Origin: Aestuariivita sp.
GTDB taxonomy: Bacteria; Pseudomonadota; Alphaproteobacteria; Rhodobacterales; Rhodobacteraceae
DNA: 64,000 nt
Direction of reading: 5' to 3'
Assembly (NCBI GenBank): GCA_018401465.1
Contig: JAGYKE010000005.1
Coordinates: 1,116,001-1,180,000 of the forward strand
Below the pieces are notes generated by a model, which saw only the letters and a list, made by a program, of their open reading frames with translations, did no database searches and had not been told where the DNA came from. The translations under genes were made by a program, and so were the position numbers. Shown piece after piece: positions 1 through 8,353 of this stretch; the stretch's first letter is position 1, and each line of letters starts with the position of its first letter.

Positions 1-349
1 CGTCTCCGATCACGGCGGTGGCGGTGCGGTTGAACTGCAGGCCGTCCAGCACGTTTCCGAACCCTGTGTCCGTCACGGTGAGGGCGCTTGCGCCGTCGGA
101 CAGGACGTGGCGGTTGGTGGAGATGGTGAGGCCCGCCGCCCCTTCGAACCGCATGGAGAAGACGGGCGCGTCCGGCAAGGCGGCGGGGCGGCGGATTGTG
201 ATCGTGTAAAGGGGTTGTGTGGGATCAAAGGTCAGTTCGACCTGCGCCGCCCCGGTGTCGTGGGTGAGGCGGCAGGGCAGGCCGGGGGTGAACTCCCAGG
301 CCAGCGCGGGCTGTCCGGCGAGGATGAGGAGGAGGGTGATGGGCCGCAT
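1..349 (-). CDS. Secreted protein of unknown function, C-terminus cut by the window edge
   Basis: Reading leftward from an ATG at 349, 116 codons run open to the window edge. The first 17 or so residues (MRPITLLLILAGQPALA) form a signal peptide with an ALA-type cleavage site, so the product is exported to the periplasm. The mature part is rich in beta-forming residues and contains one Cys (about residue 26). The G+C-rich third positions match the neighbouring host genes, which supports real coding. I do not recognise the family and assign no function. The long 5' region up to about 480 carries a dispersed hairpin repeat that would lie in its leader or promoter. Confidence 0.65.
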   Translation of the reverse strand, partial: MRPITLLLILAGQPALAWEFTPGLPCRLTHDTGAAQVELTFDPTQPLYTITIRRPAALPDAPVFSMRFEGAAGLTISTNRHVLSDGASALTVTDTGFGNVLDGLQFNRTATAVIGD

Positions 350-707
350 GGGGGCGAGGTAGTCCGCGCGGGCCGTCCGGCCAGTGGGCCCGGAGTCCGT
401 CCGGGGGCGTCCCACGATGGGACGCCTTGGGCCCCCAATGATTTCAAGGGGTTACAGAGGCGGGGTAAGGGTTTGTTAAGGGGTGGGGGGGTGTTTGACC
501 GGCCAATGAGGTAAAGGGAAACTCGGGTTGATGATGGGTTGGCGGCCGAGCGGCTGCTGGCTGACCTGACGAAGTTTGTGGCTAAACTTAACCATACTGG
601 GACCGTGACATTGGCGCGCCGCCCCCCTACTGGGTAGCGCATTTTCAGTACTTTCCAATGGCGACTTCACTCGAGGTGATGTATGACTGCGTTGGAGGTT
701 GCTGCAA
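350..707. other. Intergenic stretch without a gene
   Basis: This 358-base gap separates two divergent genes. It holds the dispersed 50-bp repeat (406-455), a second GC-rich inverted repeat (GGCCGTCCGGCC, 371-382) and a TTAACCAT at 588-595 that resembles a CtrA half-site. G+C content falls towards the right, where the imported module starts. Open frames here on both strands are translations of the hairpin repeat and I do not believe them. Confidence 0.6.
406..455. repeat. Dispersed 50-bp intergenic element, copy 1
   Basis: A perfect 9-bp inverted repeat (GGCGTCCCA / TGGGACGCC, loop CGA, 406-426) is followed by 12 variable bases and then TGATTTCAAGGGGTTAC (439-455). The same two blocks with the same 12-base spacer recur at 58272-58321. 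Relative to the minus-strand secreted-protein gene this copy lies in the upstream leader, about 60 bases before the start codon. Confidence 0.75.
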
Positions 708-1775
708 GTGGATCACGAACAAGAGACGTTCTTCGGCCTACATTTTGAGCCAAGGCATGATGGCGAGGGAGCACATGTGCTTCCGGTGCATAACCTTGTT
801 CAAGCTTTGGAAGGATTGCAGCGAACGATCTACCTCGTCGCCATGATGAACGAAGGTAGAGAGATAAAGACACGCGCTCGCGTTACTCGCGATATCGAAG
901 AACGCTTTCAACTACATTGCGCCACGTCAGAGGCGGGCAGTTTTTATCAGCCCACCTTTATTGCAGAAAGAGATCGCAGCCTCTTTAGCCCAGAAGATGC
1001 TGCGGAAGTCGCAAAGATAACCCGAGACTTACTGGCTTCAATTTCTAACGCGGACGAGCATAATTTCAACAGAACGGTTGTCGACTCTGCGTTTCGCACA
1101 CCAATTCTTGCATCACTTGGCAAGATGTTTTTTGGACAAGGTAATCAGTATCGCCTTTCTATTGAGGACAAAGCACGTAATGTTATCGTCGACAGCACAT
1201 CAGCGATAGATTCGCTTGAGCGGCTTCAGCAGGCCCGCCTATCTCCAGGCACACACTCAATCGTGACGGGATATTTCAACAAGGTTGATTTCAAAGAGCG
1301 CAAGCTTTCACTACTCTTACCAAGCACGGGGCGCCTGATCAGCTGTTTGTATGAAGAAGATATTGAGCCTGTGCTCTTAGAGAATGCGCGCGATCTCATC
1401 CAAGTTGTTGGGACAATTGAGCTTGATGAAAATGGAATTCCACAGAGAATTACAGATGTTCAAGAAGTGCATCCCGTCAACATCGATGACATTTACCTCA
1501 TTGAGCTTCTTCCAAATTATCTCAAGCCCAATGAGCTAAACAATCTTCGCGTTACAGTCGAACTAAGCGAGGACAAGCAGACATACTTTGCGAAGCTTGA
1601 CGAGCTTGGCATTGATCATGCCGCTTATACCAGATCCGATTTGGTAGATGCCTTGGAGGCTGAGCTTGATTTTCTTTGGAGAAATATAGCCCAAGAAGAC
1701 GATGGCAATCTTGCCCCGAAAGCTCGCCTGCTCAAGGCCGAGCTAAAAAAACTGTTTAAGGAAATTTCTGAATGA
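708..1775 (+). CDS. Unknown protein, first gene of an AT-rich two-gene module
   Basis: The product has 355 residues if translation starts at GTG 708, which sits 9 bases after a GGAGG at 694-698; the TTG at 699 is too close to that site. I do not recognise the family. The N-terminal 80 residues look like a compact alpha/beta domain (LVQALEGLQRTIYLVA). The middle, about 165-260, reads as a beta-barrel segment (IVTGYFNKVDF, IQVVGTIELDENGIPQRI). The C-terminal 60 residues are helical and charged. The stop overlaps the start of the next gene (ATGA at 1772-1775), so the two are probably translated together. Codon use is AT-rich (many AAA, GAT, TTT), unlike the chromosome around it, which suggests horizontal transfer. 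No signal peptide or membrane segment is seen. Confidence 0.7.
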   Translation: MDHEQETFFGLHFEPRHDGEGAHVLPVHNLVQALEGLQRTIYLVAMMNEGREIKTRARVTRDIEERFQLHCATSEAGSFYQPTFIAERDRSLFSPEDAAEVAKITRDLLASISNADEHNFNRTVVDSAFRTPILASLGKMFFGQGNQYRLSIEDKARNVIVDSTSAIDSLERLQQARLSPGTHSIVTGYFNKVDFKERKLSLLLPSTGRLISCLYEEDIEPVLLENARDLIQVVGTIELDENGIPQRITDVQEVHPVNIDDIYLIELLPNYLKPNELNNLRVTVELSEDKQTYFAKLDELGIDHAAYTRSDLVDALEAELDFLWRNIAQEDDGNLAPKARLLKAELKKLFKEISE

Positions 1776-2056
1776 ATTTGGAGCGCGCCAAAGTTCAGGA
1801 AAATCTTCCCCGAAAGGGGTTTCTTGAGACAGATGACAGAAAACACATTTTTTATCATCTCCATCATGAAGGAAAGAAAACTCACATTCGAACCCAAGTT
1901 AGCCATGGCAGCAAGTACAAAGTACTGGGTGATGACCTTGTTTCAAAGATGGCGCGCCAGTGCAAGCTAACCACCAAGAATTTTATTGGACTTGCCGAGT
2001 GCAACGTGTCCCAAGCAGATTACATAAGGCTCCTCAAAGAAGCTGGTGAAATTTGA
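1772..2056 (+). CDS. HicA-like small protein, second gene of the AT-rich module
   Basis: This 94-residue basic protein has the outline of a HicA/dsRBD-like fold. It starts with a KGF segment, then a His-containing strand (RKHIFYHLHHEGKKTHI), a basic SHGSKYK turn and a C-terminal helix ending LLKEAG. HicA toxins are small mRNA interferases with one catalytic His on such a strand; the His near residue 27 could fill that role, but the classical GSHH motif is absent. Its start overlaps the preceding stop. HicA is normally paired with a HicB antitoxin, and the 355-residue partner is not a recognisable HicB. The assignment is by fold resemblance only; an RNA-binding accessory protein is an alternative. 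Confidence 0.6.
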   Translation: MNLERAKVQENLPRKGFLETDDRKHIFYHLHHEGKKTHIRTQVSHGSKYKVLGDDLVSKMARQCKLTTKNFIGLAECNVSQADYIRLLKEAGEI

Positions 2057-2224
2057 CGTTTTTTCACGTAGGGAGAAGCGTCTACGGCTGCAGTACGTTC
2101 ATAGCGGCGGTGTTGACCAAGATTCTCCAGCTGTAGGTTCTCCCCCCACCCCTTCCGCCCCTCCTGAATCCCCTGTAGAAGCCTCCCCCAACACCCCGGC
2201 AGGGGCGCGGGCAGGGACACCTCC

Positions 2225-3790
2225 ATGAAACCGATCCGACTGATCGCAGGTTTTCTCACCGTGGGGGTCTGGACGCTGGTCAGCCGGGTCATGGGGTTCG
2301 TGCGCGATATCCTGATTGCGGCCTATCTTGGGTCGGGGCCGGTGGCCGAGGCGTTCCTTGTCGCGTTCTCGCTTCCCAACATGTTCCGCCGGTTCTTTGC
2401 CGAAGGGGCGTTCAACACGGCGTTCGTGCCGCTTTATTCCAAGAAGTTCGAGGCGGGGGAGGATGCGCGGGGGTTCGCGTCGGACGCATTCGCGGGGCTG
2501 GCCTTCGTGCTGGTGGTGCTGAGCGTGGTGGCGGTGATCTTCATGCCGGCCTTGGTGCTGGCGATGGCGGGGGGGTTCGCGGGCGACGTGCGGTTCGGGC
2601 TGGCCGTCGATTTCGGGCGGATCGCGTTCGTCTATATCCTGTTCATCTCGCTTGCCGCGCTCATGTCCGGGGTGCTGAACGCGACGGGGCGGTTCGCGGC
2701 GGCGGCGGCGGCGCCGGTGCTGTTGAACCTGATCCTCGTCATCGCGCTGGTCGTGGCGGAGGCGGGCGCGCCCGAGGGGGCGGAGGGCCTGCAGGGGCTG
2801 CGGCATGGCGGTTATCTGGCGGTCGCGGTGGTGGTGGCGGGTGTCGCGCAGCTGGCGCTGGTCTGGTACGCGGCGGCGCGGGCGGGGCTGGCCCCGGTGC
2901 TGCGGCTTCCGCGCTGGACGCCCGAGATGCGGCGGCTGGTCATCATCGCGGGGCCTGCGCTGCTGGCGGGGGGTGTCGTGCAGATCAACCTGCTGGTGGG
3001 GCGGCAGGTGGGGTCGTTCTTTGACGGGGCGATCGCGTGGCTGAGTTTTGCGGACAGGCTCTATCAGTTGCCCTTGGGGGTCGTGGGGATCGCCATCGGG
3101 ATCGTGCTTTTGCCCGATCTGTCGCGCCGGCTGAAGGCGGGGGATGACGCGGGCGGGCGGGATGCCTATTCGCGCGCGTCCGAGTTCGGGATGATGCTGA
3201 CGTTGCCTGCGGCGGTGGCGTTGGTGGCGATCCCTGTGCCGCTTGTGTCGGTCCTGTTCGGGCGCGGGGCCTTCGGCGAGGCGGATATCGCGGCGACGGC
3301 GCTGGCGGTGGCGGTCTATGGGCTGGGCCTGCCGGCCTTCGTGCTGCAGAAGGTGCTGCAGCCTTTGTATTTCGCGCGCGAGGATACGCGCAGCCCGTTC
3401 CGGTTTGCGCTGGTGGCGATGGGGGTGAATGCGGTCGTGGCGGTGGCGGGGGCTTGGGCGTTCGGCTTCATCGGGGCGGCCTTGGGCACGACGGTCGCGT
3501 CCTGGGCGATGGTGTGGCAGTTGGCGCGGGGCGCGCGCGGGATGGGCGAGGTCGCGGCGCTGGATGCGCGGGCTTGGGCACGCCTGCCGCGGATCGCCTT
3601 GGCGTCGGGGGTGATGGGCGGGGTGCTTTGGGCCGCCGCGTGGGCGATGGACGATCTGCTGGCGGCGGGGGGCGTGCGGTATCTGGCGCTGGTGGTGCTG
3701 GTGGCGGGGGGGATGGCCGTCTATTTCGCCGCCGGGCATGTGCTGGGGGCGTTCCGGCTGTCGGAGTTCCGGCGGGCGGTGAGGCGTTAG
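2225..3790 (+). CDS. murJ: Lipid II flippase MurJ (MviN)
   Basis: The 521-residue protein is of normal MurJ length and strongly hydrophobic, with about 14 membrane segments. The N-terminal signature is clear (TLVSRVMGFVRDILIAAYLG, then FSLPNMFRRFFAEGAFNTAFVP). MurJ moves lipid II across the inner membrane for peptidoglycan synthesis and is usually essential. A ribosome site (AGGGACA) precedes the ATG. The gene stands alone on this strand. Its stop codon (TAG 3788-3790) overlaps by two bases the stop of the convergent rhomboid gene, leaving no room for a terminator between them. Confidence 0.95.
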   Translation: MKPIRLIAGFLTVGVWTLVSRVMGFVRDILIAAYLGSGPVAEAFLVAFSLPNMFRRFFAEGAFNTAFVPLYSKKFEAGEDARGFASDAFAGLAFVLVVLSVVAVIFMPALVLAMAGGFAGDVRFGLAVDFGRIAFVYILFISLAALMSGVLNATGRFAAAAAAPVLLNLILVIALVVAEAGAPEGAEGLQGLRHGGYLAVAVVVAGVAQLALVWYAAARAGLAPVLRLPRWTPEMRRLVIIAGPALLAGGVVQINLLVGRQVGSFFDGAIAWLSFADRLYQLPLGVVGIAIGIVLLPDLSRRLKAGDDAGGRDAYSRASEFGMMLTLPAAVALVAIPVPLVSVLFGRGAFGEADIAATALAVAVYGLGLPAFVLQKVLQPLYFAREDTRSPFRFALVAMGVNAVVAVAGAWAFGFIGAALGTTVASWAMVWQLARGARGMGEVAALDARAWARLPRIALASGVMGGVLWAAAWAMDDLLAAGGVRYLALVVLVAGGMAVYFAAGHVLGAFRLSEFRRAVRR

Positions 3791-4476
3791 TCCTGCTGGC
3801 GCAGGCGGCGCAGGATCGCGGCCCAGCCGCCGGGCGCGAGGACGAAGGACAGCGCGAAGCCCGTGACGAAGCCCGCGACGTCGCCGATCCAGCTGTTGTC
3901 GCCGCCGAAGAGGAGCGCGAAGACGAGCTGTATCCCCATGAGGAAGCCGATCAGGACGAAGGCGCGGGACTGGTTCTGGCCGAGATCGCGCAGGTTGGTC
4001 CAGAGGATGTAGGTGAAGCCGCCGATCAGGCCGTAGACATTGGGGAAGGCCCCGAAGAGGAGCGTTCCGTCCGGGGCGAGCATCGCATAGGCCAGCGCGC
4101 CGCCCGCGCCCGAGACAAGGAAGATCGCCAGCATGCGCATCTGGCCGAAGGATTCGGCCACCATCTTGCCCATGGCGAGCAGGATGACGCCCGCGAAGGC
4201 GGCATGGGTGAGCGAGCCGTGGATGAAGCTGTAGGTGAAGAAGCGCATCAGGTGTTCGGGCGGCCAGCGTCCTGTTTCGCGCATCCAGTCGAAGACCTGC
4301 ACGCTGAAGCCGTAGTCGCGCAGCGCCTCGATCCGCCAGCCGACGGCGAAGGCGTCGCCGATGAGCCCCTGTTCGGCCAGCGAGAACCACGCCTCGATCG
4401 CGACGATGGCGAGGAAGAGGATCACCACCGCAGGCGGCAGGGGATTGACCGGGGCCTCGGCTTCGGGGCTGCTCAT
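3787..4476 (-). CDS. Rhomboid-fold membrane protein, probably catalytically inactive
   Basis: The 229-residue protein has about six membrane segments and the rhomboid outline: [11 protein letters not shown] stands where active rhomboids carry HxxxN, followed by a GA-rich TM4 and a final AG-x-xxG helix. The expected GxSG serine motif reads GAFPNVYG, with no Ser. The TM6 His position is occupied by Trp in SWIGDVAGF. Rhomboids are intramembrane Ser-His proteases, so this should be a pseudoprotease, perhaps binding membrane partners as iRhoms do. From memory, other Rhodobacteraceae carry a similar serine-less form next to murJ, so this is probably a family trait and not local decay. It lies head-to-head with trpS. 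Confidence 0.8.
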   Translation of the reverse strand: MSSPEAEAPVNPLPPAVVILFLAIVAIEAWFSLAEQGLIGDAFAVGWRIEALRDYGFSVQVFDWMRETGRWPPEHLMRFFTYSFIHGSLTHAAFAGVILLAMGKMVAESFGQMRMLAIFLVSGAGGALAYAMLAPDGTLLFGAFPNVYGLIGGFTYILWTNLRDLGQNQSRAFVLIGFLMGIQLVFALLFGGDNSWIGDVAGFVTGFALSFVLAPGGWAAILRRLRQQD

Positions 4477-4565
4477 GCGGGGGGCCTTTCCTTGGGGGCT
4501 TCTTGACGGCGCCTGACCCCATGGGTAAGCGACAGCGGTCCGTTTTTCCAGCCGCGAGTGCGCCC

Positions 4566-5597
4566 ATGTCCGACCCCAAGTTCACCCCGCGCGTGTTTTC
4601 CGGGATCCAGCCTTCGGGCGGGCTGACGCTCGGCAATTACCTTGGCGCGATCAAGCGCTTCGTCGACATGCAAGATCAGGGCGGGTTCGAGACGGTCTAT
4701 TGCATGGTGGACCTGCACGCGATCACCGTCTGGCAGGACCCGGCCGACCTGACGAAGAACACGCGCGAATTGTGCGCGGGCTTCATCGCGTCGGGGATCG
4801 ATCCGGAGAAATCCATCCTCATCAATCAGAGCCAGGTGCCCGAACATGCGCAGCTGGGCTGGGTCTTCAACTGCGTGGCGCGGATGGGCTGGATGGGCCG
4901 CATGACGCAGTGGAAGGACAAGGCGGGCAAGAATTCGGAGAACGCCTCGCTGGGCCTGTTCGGCTATCCGGCGCTGATGGCGGCGGATATCCTTGTGTAT
5001 CACGCGACGCATGTGCCGGTGGGCGAGGATCAGAAGCAGCATCTGGAGCTGACCCGCGACATCGCGGCCAAGTTCAACCACGACTACAAGGTCGATTTCT
5101 TCCCGCTGACCGAACCGGTGATCGAAGGGGCGGCGACGCGGGTGATGTCCCTGCGGGACGGGTCGAAGAAGATGTCGAAATCCGACCCGTCCGACATGGC
5201 GCGCATCAACATGACGGACGATGCCGACGCGATCGCCAAGAAGATCCGCAAGGCCAAGACCGACCCCGAAGCGCTGCCGTCCGAGATCAAGGGGCTGGAG
5301 GGCCGACCCGAGGCGCGCAATCTCGTCAACATCTATGCCGCGCTGAACGACCAGTCGGCCGAGGAGGTGCTGCGCGACGTGGGCGGGCGGCAATTCGGGG
5401 AATTCAAGCCGATGCTGGCCGATCTGGCGGTGGCAAAGCTCGCCCCGATTTCGGGCGAGATGGCGCGGCTCATGGCGGCCCCGGACGAAATCGACCGCAT
5501 CCTGACGCGCGGGGCCGAACGCGCGCGCGCCATCACCGCGCCGATCCTGCGCAAGACCTATGACATCGTGGGCATGGTGCCGCCGGTCGCACTCTGA
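4566..5597 (+). CDS. trpS: Tryptophanyl-tRNA synthetase
   Basis: Class I aminoacyl-tRNA synthetase that charges tRNA-Trp in the cytoplasm. Starting at ATG 4566 ([18 protein letters not shown]) gives 343 residues, normal for TrpS; the upstream in-frame ATG would add an unlikely 21-residue tail. The HIGH-type motif appears as [12 protein letters not shown] and the KMSKS loop as [10 protein letters not shown] near residue 200. QWKDKAGKN and [16 protein letters not shown] are typical TrpS segments. No strong ribosome site is seen. A GC hairpin follows the stop. Confidence 0.96.
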   Translation: MSDPKFTPRVFSGIQPSGGLTLGNYLGAIKRFVDMQDQGGFETVYCMVDLHAITVWQDPADLTKNTRELCAGFIASGIDPEKSILINQSQVPEHAQLGWVFNCVARMGWMGRMTQWKDKAGKNSENASLGLFGYPALMAADILVYHATHVPVGEDQKQHLELTRDIAAKFNHDYKVDFFPLTEPVIEGAATRVMSLRDGSKKMSKSDPSDMARINMTDDADAIAKKIRKAKTDPEALPSEIKGLEGRPEARNLVNIYAALNDQSAEEVLRDVGGRQFGEFKPMLADLAVAKLAPISGEMARLMAAPDEIDRILTRGAERARAITAPILRKTYDIVGMVPPVAL

Positions 5598-5605
5598 GAC
5601 GCGCA

Positions 5606-5627
5606 CCCGGTGCAACAGCGCACCGGG
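5606..5627 (+). terminator. Hairpin after trpS
   Basis: An 8-bp perfect stem (CCCGGTGC / GCACCGGG) with a 6-base loop starts nine bases after the trpS stop. There is no U-tract, so it may act with Rho or only protect the 3' end of the message. Confidence 0.45.
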
Positions 5628-5697
5628 ACTGTTCGGGGATGGGTCTTTCGTGCAGGCACCACCGATGCCACCTTGGTGGCCTGACGGAGGATCGCCC

Positions 5698-6192
5698 ATG
5701 ACCAGTCCCCTGCCCCCCGAGACCCGCGTGGGTCATGTTCACCTGAAGGTCGCCGATCTCGACCGCGCCATCGCCTTCTATTCCGGCGTGCTGGGGTTCG
5801 AGGTGACGCAGCGCTACGGACCGCAGGCGGCCTTCCTGTCGGCGGGCGGCTATCACCATCACATCGGGCTCAACACCTGGGAAAGCGCGGGCAGCCGGGC
5901 CCCGGCGCCGGGGACCACCGGGCTTTACCATGTCGCCTTCGTCTTTCCCGACCGCGCGTCGCTGGGCCAGGCCATCGACCGGGTGCTGGCGGCGGGCATC
6001 GCGCTGGACGGGGCCGCCGATCACGGTGTGTCCGAGGCCGTCTATCTGCGCGACCCGGACGGCAATGGCGTGGAGCTTTACCGCGACCGCGCGCCGGAGG
6101 ACTGGCCGCGTGACGGCGAGGGCAACCTTGCCATGATGAACGCGCGGCTGGATGTGGCGGCGCTGCTGGCCGAGGGCCGCGCGGCGGGGTGA
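5698..6192 (+). CDS. VOC (glyoxalase/dioxygenase-fold) family protein
   Basis: The 164-residue protein has the vicinal-oxygen-chelate pattern: GHVHLKVADLDRAIAFYSGVLGFEV at the start, a YHVAFVFPD strand in the middle and YLRDPDGNGVELYRDR in the second half. His about 14, His about 80 and Glu about 128 are the likely metal ligands. Such proteins isomerise or cleave small molecules, or bind drugs; the substrate cannot be read from sequence. The start ATG 5698 follows GGAGG at 5686-5690. It is followed by an aminotransferase gene about 95 bases downstream, and I see no direct pathway link. Confidence 0.88.
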   Translation: MTSPLPPETRVGHVHLKVADLDRAIAFYSGVLGFEVTQRYGPQAAFLSAGGYHHHIGLNTWESAGSRAPAPGTTGLYHVAFVFPDRASLGQAIDRVLAAGIALDGAADHGVSEAVYLRDPDGNGVELYRDRAPEDWPRDGEGNLAMMNARLDVAALLAEGRAAG

Positions 6193-6287
6193 GCCGCGCC
6201 TTGATTCCGCGCAAGGATCGCTTCCCGTCTGGACCTCCCCCCCGCCACATCCTAGGCTTTGCTCCCGACCACGAGGGAGACGCAGGC

Positions 6288-7151
6288 ATGGCCACCGGCA
6301 CCAACATCCGCACCTATTTCGACGGCGCATGGCACGACGGCGATGTGCCGATCATGCGCGCCGCCGATCACGGGGCCTGGCTGGGCAGCGGCGTCTTCGA
6401 CGGCGCGCGCTTCGTGAACGGGCTGGCGCCCGATCTTGCCCCGCACTGCGCGCGGGTGAACCGGTCGGCCGAGGCGCTGATGCTGAGGCCCACGGTATCG
6501 ACCGAAGACATGGTCGCCATCGTGCGCGAAGGCCTTGCGATGTATCCCAAGGACACCCCGGTCTATATCCGGCCGATGTATTGGGGCATCGACGGCGACA
6601 TCACCGCCATCGTGCCGCAGCCCGACCGCACGGGCTTTGCCATCTGTCTGGAAGAGATCCCCTTCGCGGCCCCCACGGCGACCGCCACTTTGGGGCGCAC
6701 GCGCTTCCGCCGCCCGGTGCTGGAAGATGCGGTTGTGAACGCCAAGGCGGGCTGTCTTTACCCCAACAACGCGCGGATGCTGACCGAAGTGCGCGCGCGC
6801 GGCTTCACCAACGCGCTGGTGGCCGACGCGATGGGTAACGTGGCCGAAACCGCCACCGCCAACATCTTCATGGTCCGCGACGGCGCGGTCTTCACCCCCA
6901 TCCCGAACGGGACGTTCCTGGCAGGAATCACCCGCGCGCGCCACATCACCAACATGCGCGCCGACGGGATGGAGGTGCATGAGACGGTGCTGAGCTTTGA
7001 CGATTTCACCAAGGCGGACGAGGTCTTCATGTCGGGCAACATGTCTAAGATCACACCCGTCACCGCCTTCGAGGACACGCAGTATCAGGCCGGCCCCGTC
7101 ACCGCGCGCGTGCGTGAGATGTACTGGGACTGGGCCGCGTCGAACGGGTGA
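6288..7151 (+). CDS. Class IV PLP aminotransferase, branched-chain type
   Basis: At 287 residues from ATG 6288 (after GAGGGAGACGCAGGC), this is a fold-type IV transaminase. TYFDGAWHDGDVPIM and HGAWLGSGVFDGARF are the family's N-terminal signatures. The PLP lysine is in NAKAGCLYPNNARML, and ETATANIFMVRDG is the cofactor-phosphate segment. Branched-chain aminotransferases (IlvE) do the last step of Val, Leu and Ile synthesis. D-amino-acid transaminases and aminodeoxychorismate lyases share the fold, so the substrate is uncertain. Three bases separate its stop from the next start, so the two are probably co-transcribed. Confidence 0.87.
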   Translation: MATGTNIRTYFDGAWHDGDVPIMRAADHGAWLGSGVFDGARFVNGLAPDLAPHCARVNRSAEALMLRPTVSTEDMVAIVREGLAMYPKDTPVYIRPMYWGIDGDITAIVPQPDRTGFAICLEEIPFAAPTATATLGRTRFRRPVLEDAVVNAKAGCLYPNNARMLTEVRARGFTNALVADAMGNVAETATANIFMVRDGAVFTPIPNGTFLAGITRARHITNMRADGMEVHETVLSFDDFTKADEVFMSGNMSKITPVTAFEDTQYQAGPVTARVREMYWDWAASNG

Positions 7152-7154
7152 GCC

Positions 7155-7751
7155 ATGGCACAAAAAGTCGAATTCTGGTTCGAGTTCGCCTCGACCTATT
7201 CCTATCCGGCGGCGATGGCGGTGAGCGATGCCTGCGCGCGGGCCGGTGTGGGCCTTGTCTGGCGGCCCTTCCTTCTGGGCCCTGTGCTTGCGGCGCAGGG
7301 GCTGGACGGGTCGCCCTTCACCGTGTTCCCGGTCAAGGGCGCCTATATGTGGCGCGATGTCGAACGGATTTGCGCCGATGCGTCGCTTGAGTTCCGCAAG
7401 CCGTCGGCCTTTCCGCGCGGGTCGATCCATGCCGCGCGCATCGTCGTGGCGCATTCGGGGGAACCCTGGGTTCCGGCCTTCGTGCGCGCGGTCTATGCGG
7501 CGAATTTCGCCGATGACCGCGACATCGCGGATGCGGCGGTGATCGGCGCGATGCTGGGCGCGATGGGGCTCGAGGCGGATGCGATCCTTGCCGTCGCGCA
7601 GACGCCCGAGGCCAAGGCGGGCTTGCGCGCCGCGACCGAAGAGGCGCAGGCGCGCGGCATCTTCGGCGCGCCGAGTTTCACGGTGGGCGACGAGCTGTTC
7701 TGGGGCCATGACCGCATGGACCAGGCCATCGCCTGGGCTGCGCGCGGCTGA
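7155..7751 (+). CDS. DsbA-fold 2-hydroxychromene-2-carboxylate isomerase-like protein
   Basis: The 198-residue protein has a thioredoxin/DsbA fold without a CxxC. The N-terminal strand VEFWFEFASTYSYPA is the glutathione-binding segment of the HCCA isomerase group, and the C-terminus has the typical GIFGAPSFTVGDELFWGHDRMD. Known members isomerise naphthalene-degradation intermediates using glutathione, but most genomic copies have no known substrate and no aromatic-degradation genes are nearby. It lies directly behind the aminotransferase gene and may be its operon partner. Confidence 0.85.
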   Translation: MAQKVEFWFEFASTYSYPAAMAVSDACARAGVGLVWRPFLLGPVLAAQGLDGSPFTVFPVKGAYMWRDVERICADASLEFRKPSAFPRGSIHAARIVVAHSGEPWVPAFVRAVYAANFADDRDIADAAVIGAMLGAMGLEADAILAVAQTPEAKAGLRAATEEAQARGIFGAPSFTVGDELFWGHDRMDQAIAWAARG

Positions 7752-7810
7752 GCGCCATTGCACGGCGCGCGCCCTTGCGCCATTCTGGCCCACGCCCAGA
7801 GGAGAACCTG

Positions 7811-8266
7811 ATGCGCAAGTTCCTTGTCGTGCTCGACGACAGCCGCGAATGCCTGAATGCCATGCGTTTTGCCGCCATGCGTGCCGCGAAGACGGGCGGT
7901 GGGGTCTGCATCCTGTCGGTCATCCCGCCCGACGAATTCAACCACTGGATCGGCGTGGGCGAAGTGATGCGCGAGGAAGCCCGCGAACGCATCCACGCGC
8001 ATTTCGAGGTCTTCGCCAAATGGATGCGCGACAAGCAGGGCGTCGACCCCGAGCTTGTGATCCGCGAGGGCGAACCGGTGGACCAGATCCTGACGCAGGT
8101 GCGCGAGGATTCCGAGATCGGGGTGCTGGTGCTGGGTGCCGCGTCCGACAAGAAGGGACCGGGGCCGCTGGTCACGGCGCTCACCCGCAGCTCGGGGTCG
8201 CTGCCGATCCCCTTCACCATTGTCCCGGGCGACATGACCAAGGACCGGCTGGAAGCGATCACGTGA
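7811..8266 (+). CDS. Universal stress protein family
   Basis: The 151-residue protein carries one UspA domain. It begins MRKFLVVLDDSRECLNAMRFA and ends with a nucleotide-binding-type segment (VLVLGAASDKKGPGPLVTALT) resembling the G-x2-G-x9-G(S/T) motif. The ATG at 7811 follows an AGAGGAGA ribosome site. Usp proteins are small cytoplasmic proteins induced by stress or starvation, and their biochemistry is mostly unknown. It stands just upstream of nfu, but a separate promoter lies between them. Confidence 0.9.
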   Translation: MRKFLVVLDDSRECLNAMRFAAMRAAKTGGGVCILSVIPPDEFNHWIGVGEVMREEARERIHAHFEVFAKWMRDKQGVDPELVIREGEPVDQILTQVREDSEIGVLVLGAASDKKGPGPLVTALTRSSGSLPIPFTIVPGDMTKDRLEAIT

Positions 8267-8276
8267 GGGTTGCAGT

Positions 8277-8323
8277 TTAGAACCGTTCCAATCCTTGACG
8301 CAGCCCCGGGCAGGTCGCATATA
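8277..8323 (+). promoter_or_regulatory. Promoter of nfu with an IscR/Iron-Rhodo-box-like palindrome
   Basis: TTGACG (8295-8300) and CATATA (8318-8323) are 17 bases apart, a good sigma-70 promoter about 30 bases before the nfu start. Immediately upstream lies TTAGAACCGTTCCAA (8277-8291), a palindrome with 6 of 7 paired positions. It resembles the Iron-Rhodo-box, which has been linked to IscR in Rhodobacterales. Iron or Fe-S control of an Fe-S biogenesis gene would make sense; this is inference. Confidence 0.6.
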
Positions 8324-8353
8324 TGGGACTAGACCAGAAAAGGTACATCCCAC

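Noticed and set aside
699-707. TTG at 699 as start of the first AT-rich gene
   Set aside because: It touches the GGAGG site; GTG at 708 has proper spacing.
2099-4636. 845-codon open frame antisense to murJ and in part sense-overlapping the rhomboid gene
   Set aside because: Arg/Pro/His-rich translation without any domain, caused by codon bias in G+C-rich DNA; murJ, the rhomboid gene and trpS explain the stretch.
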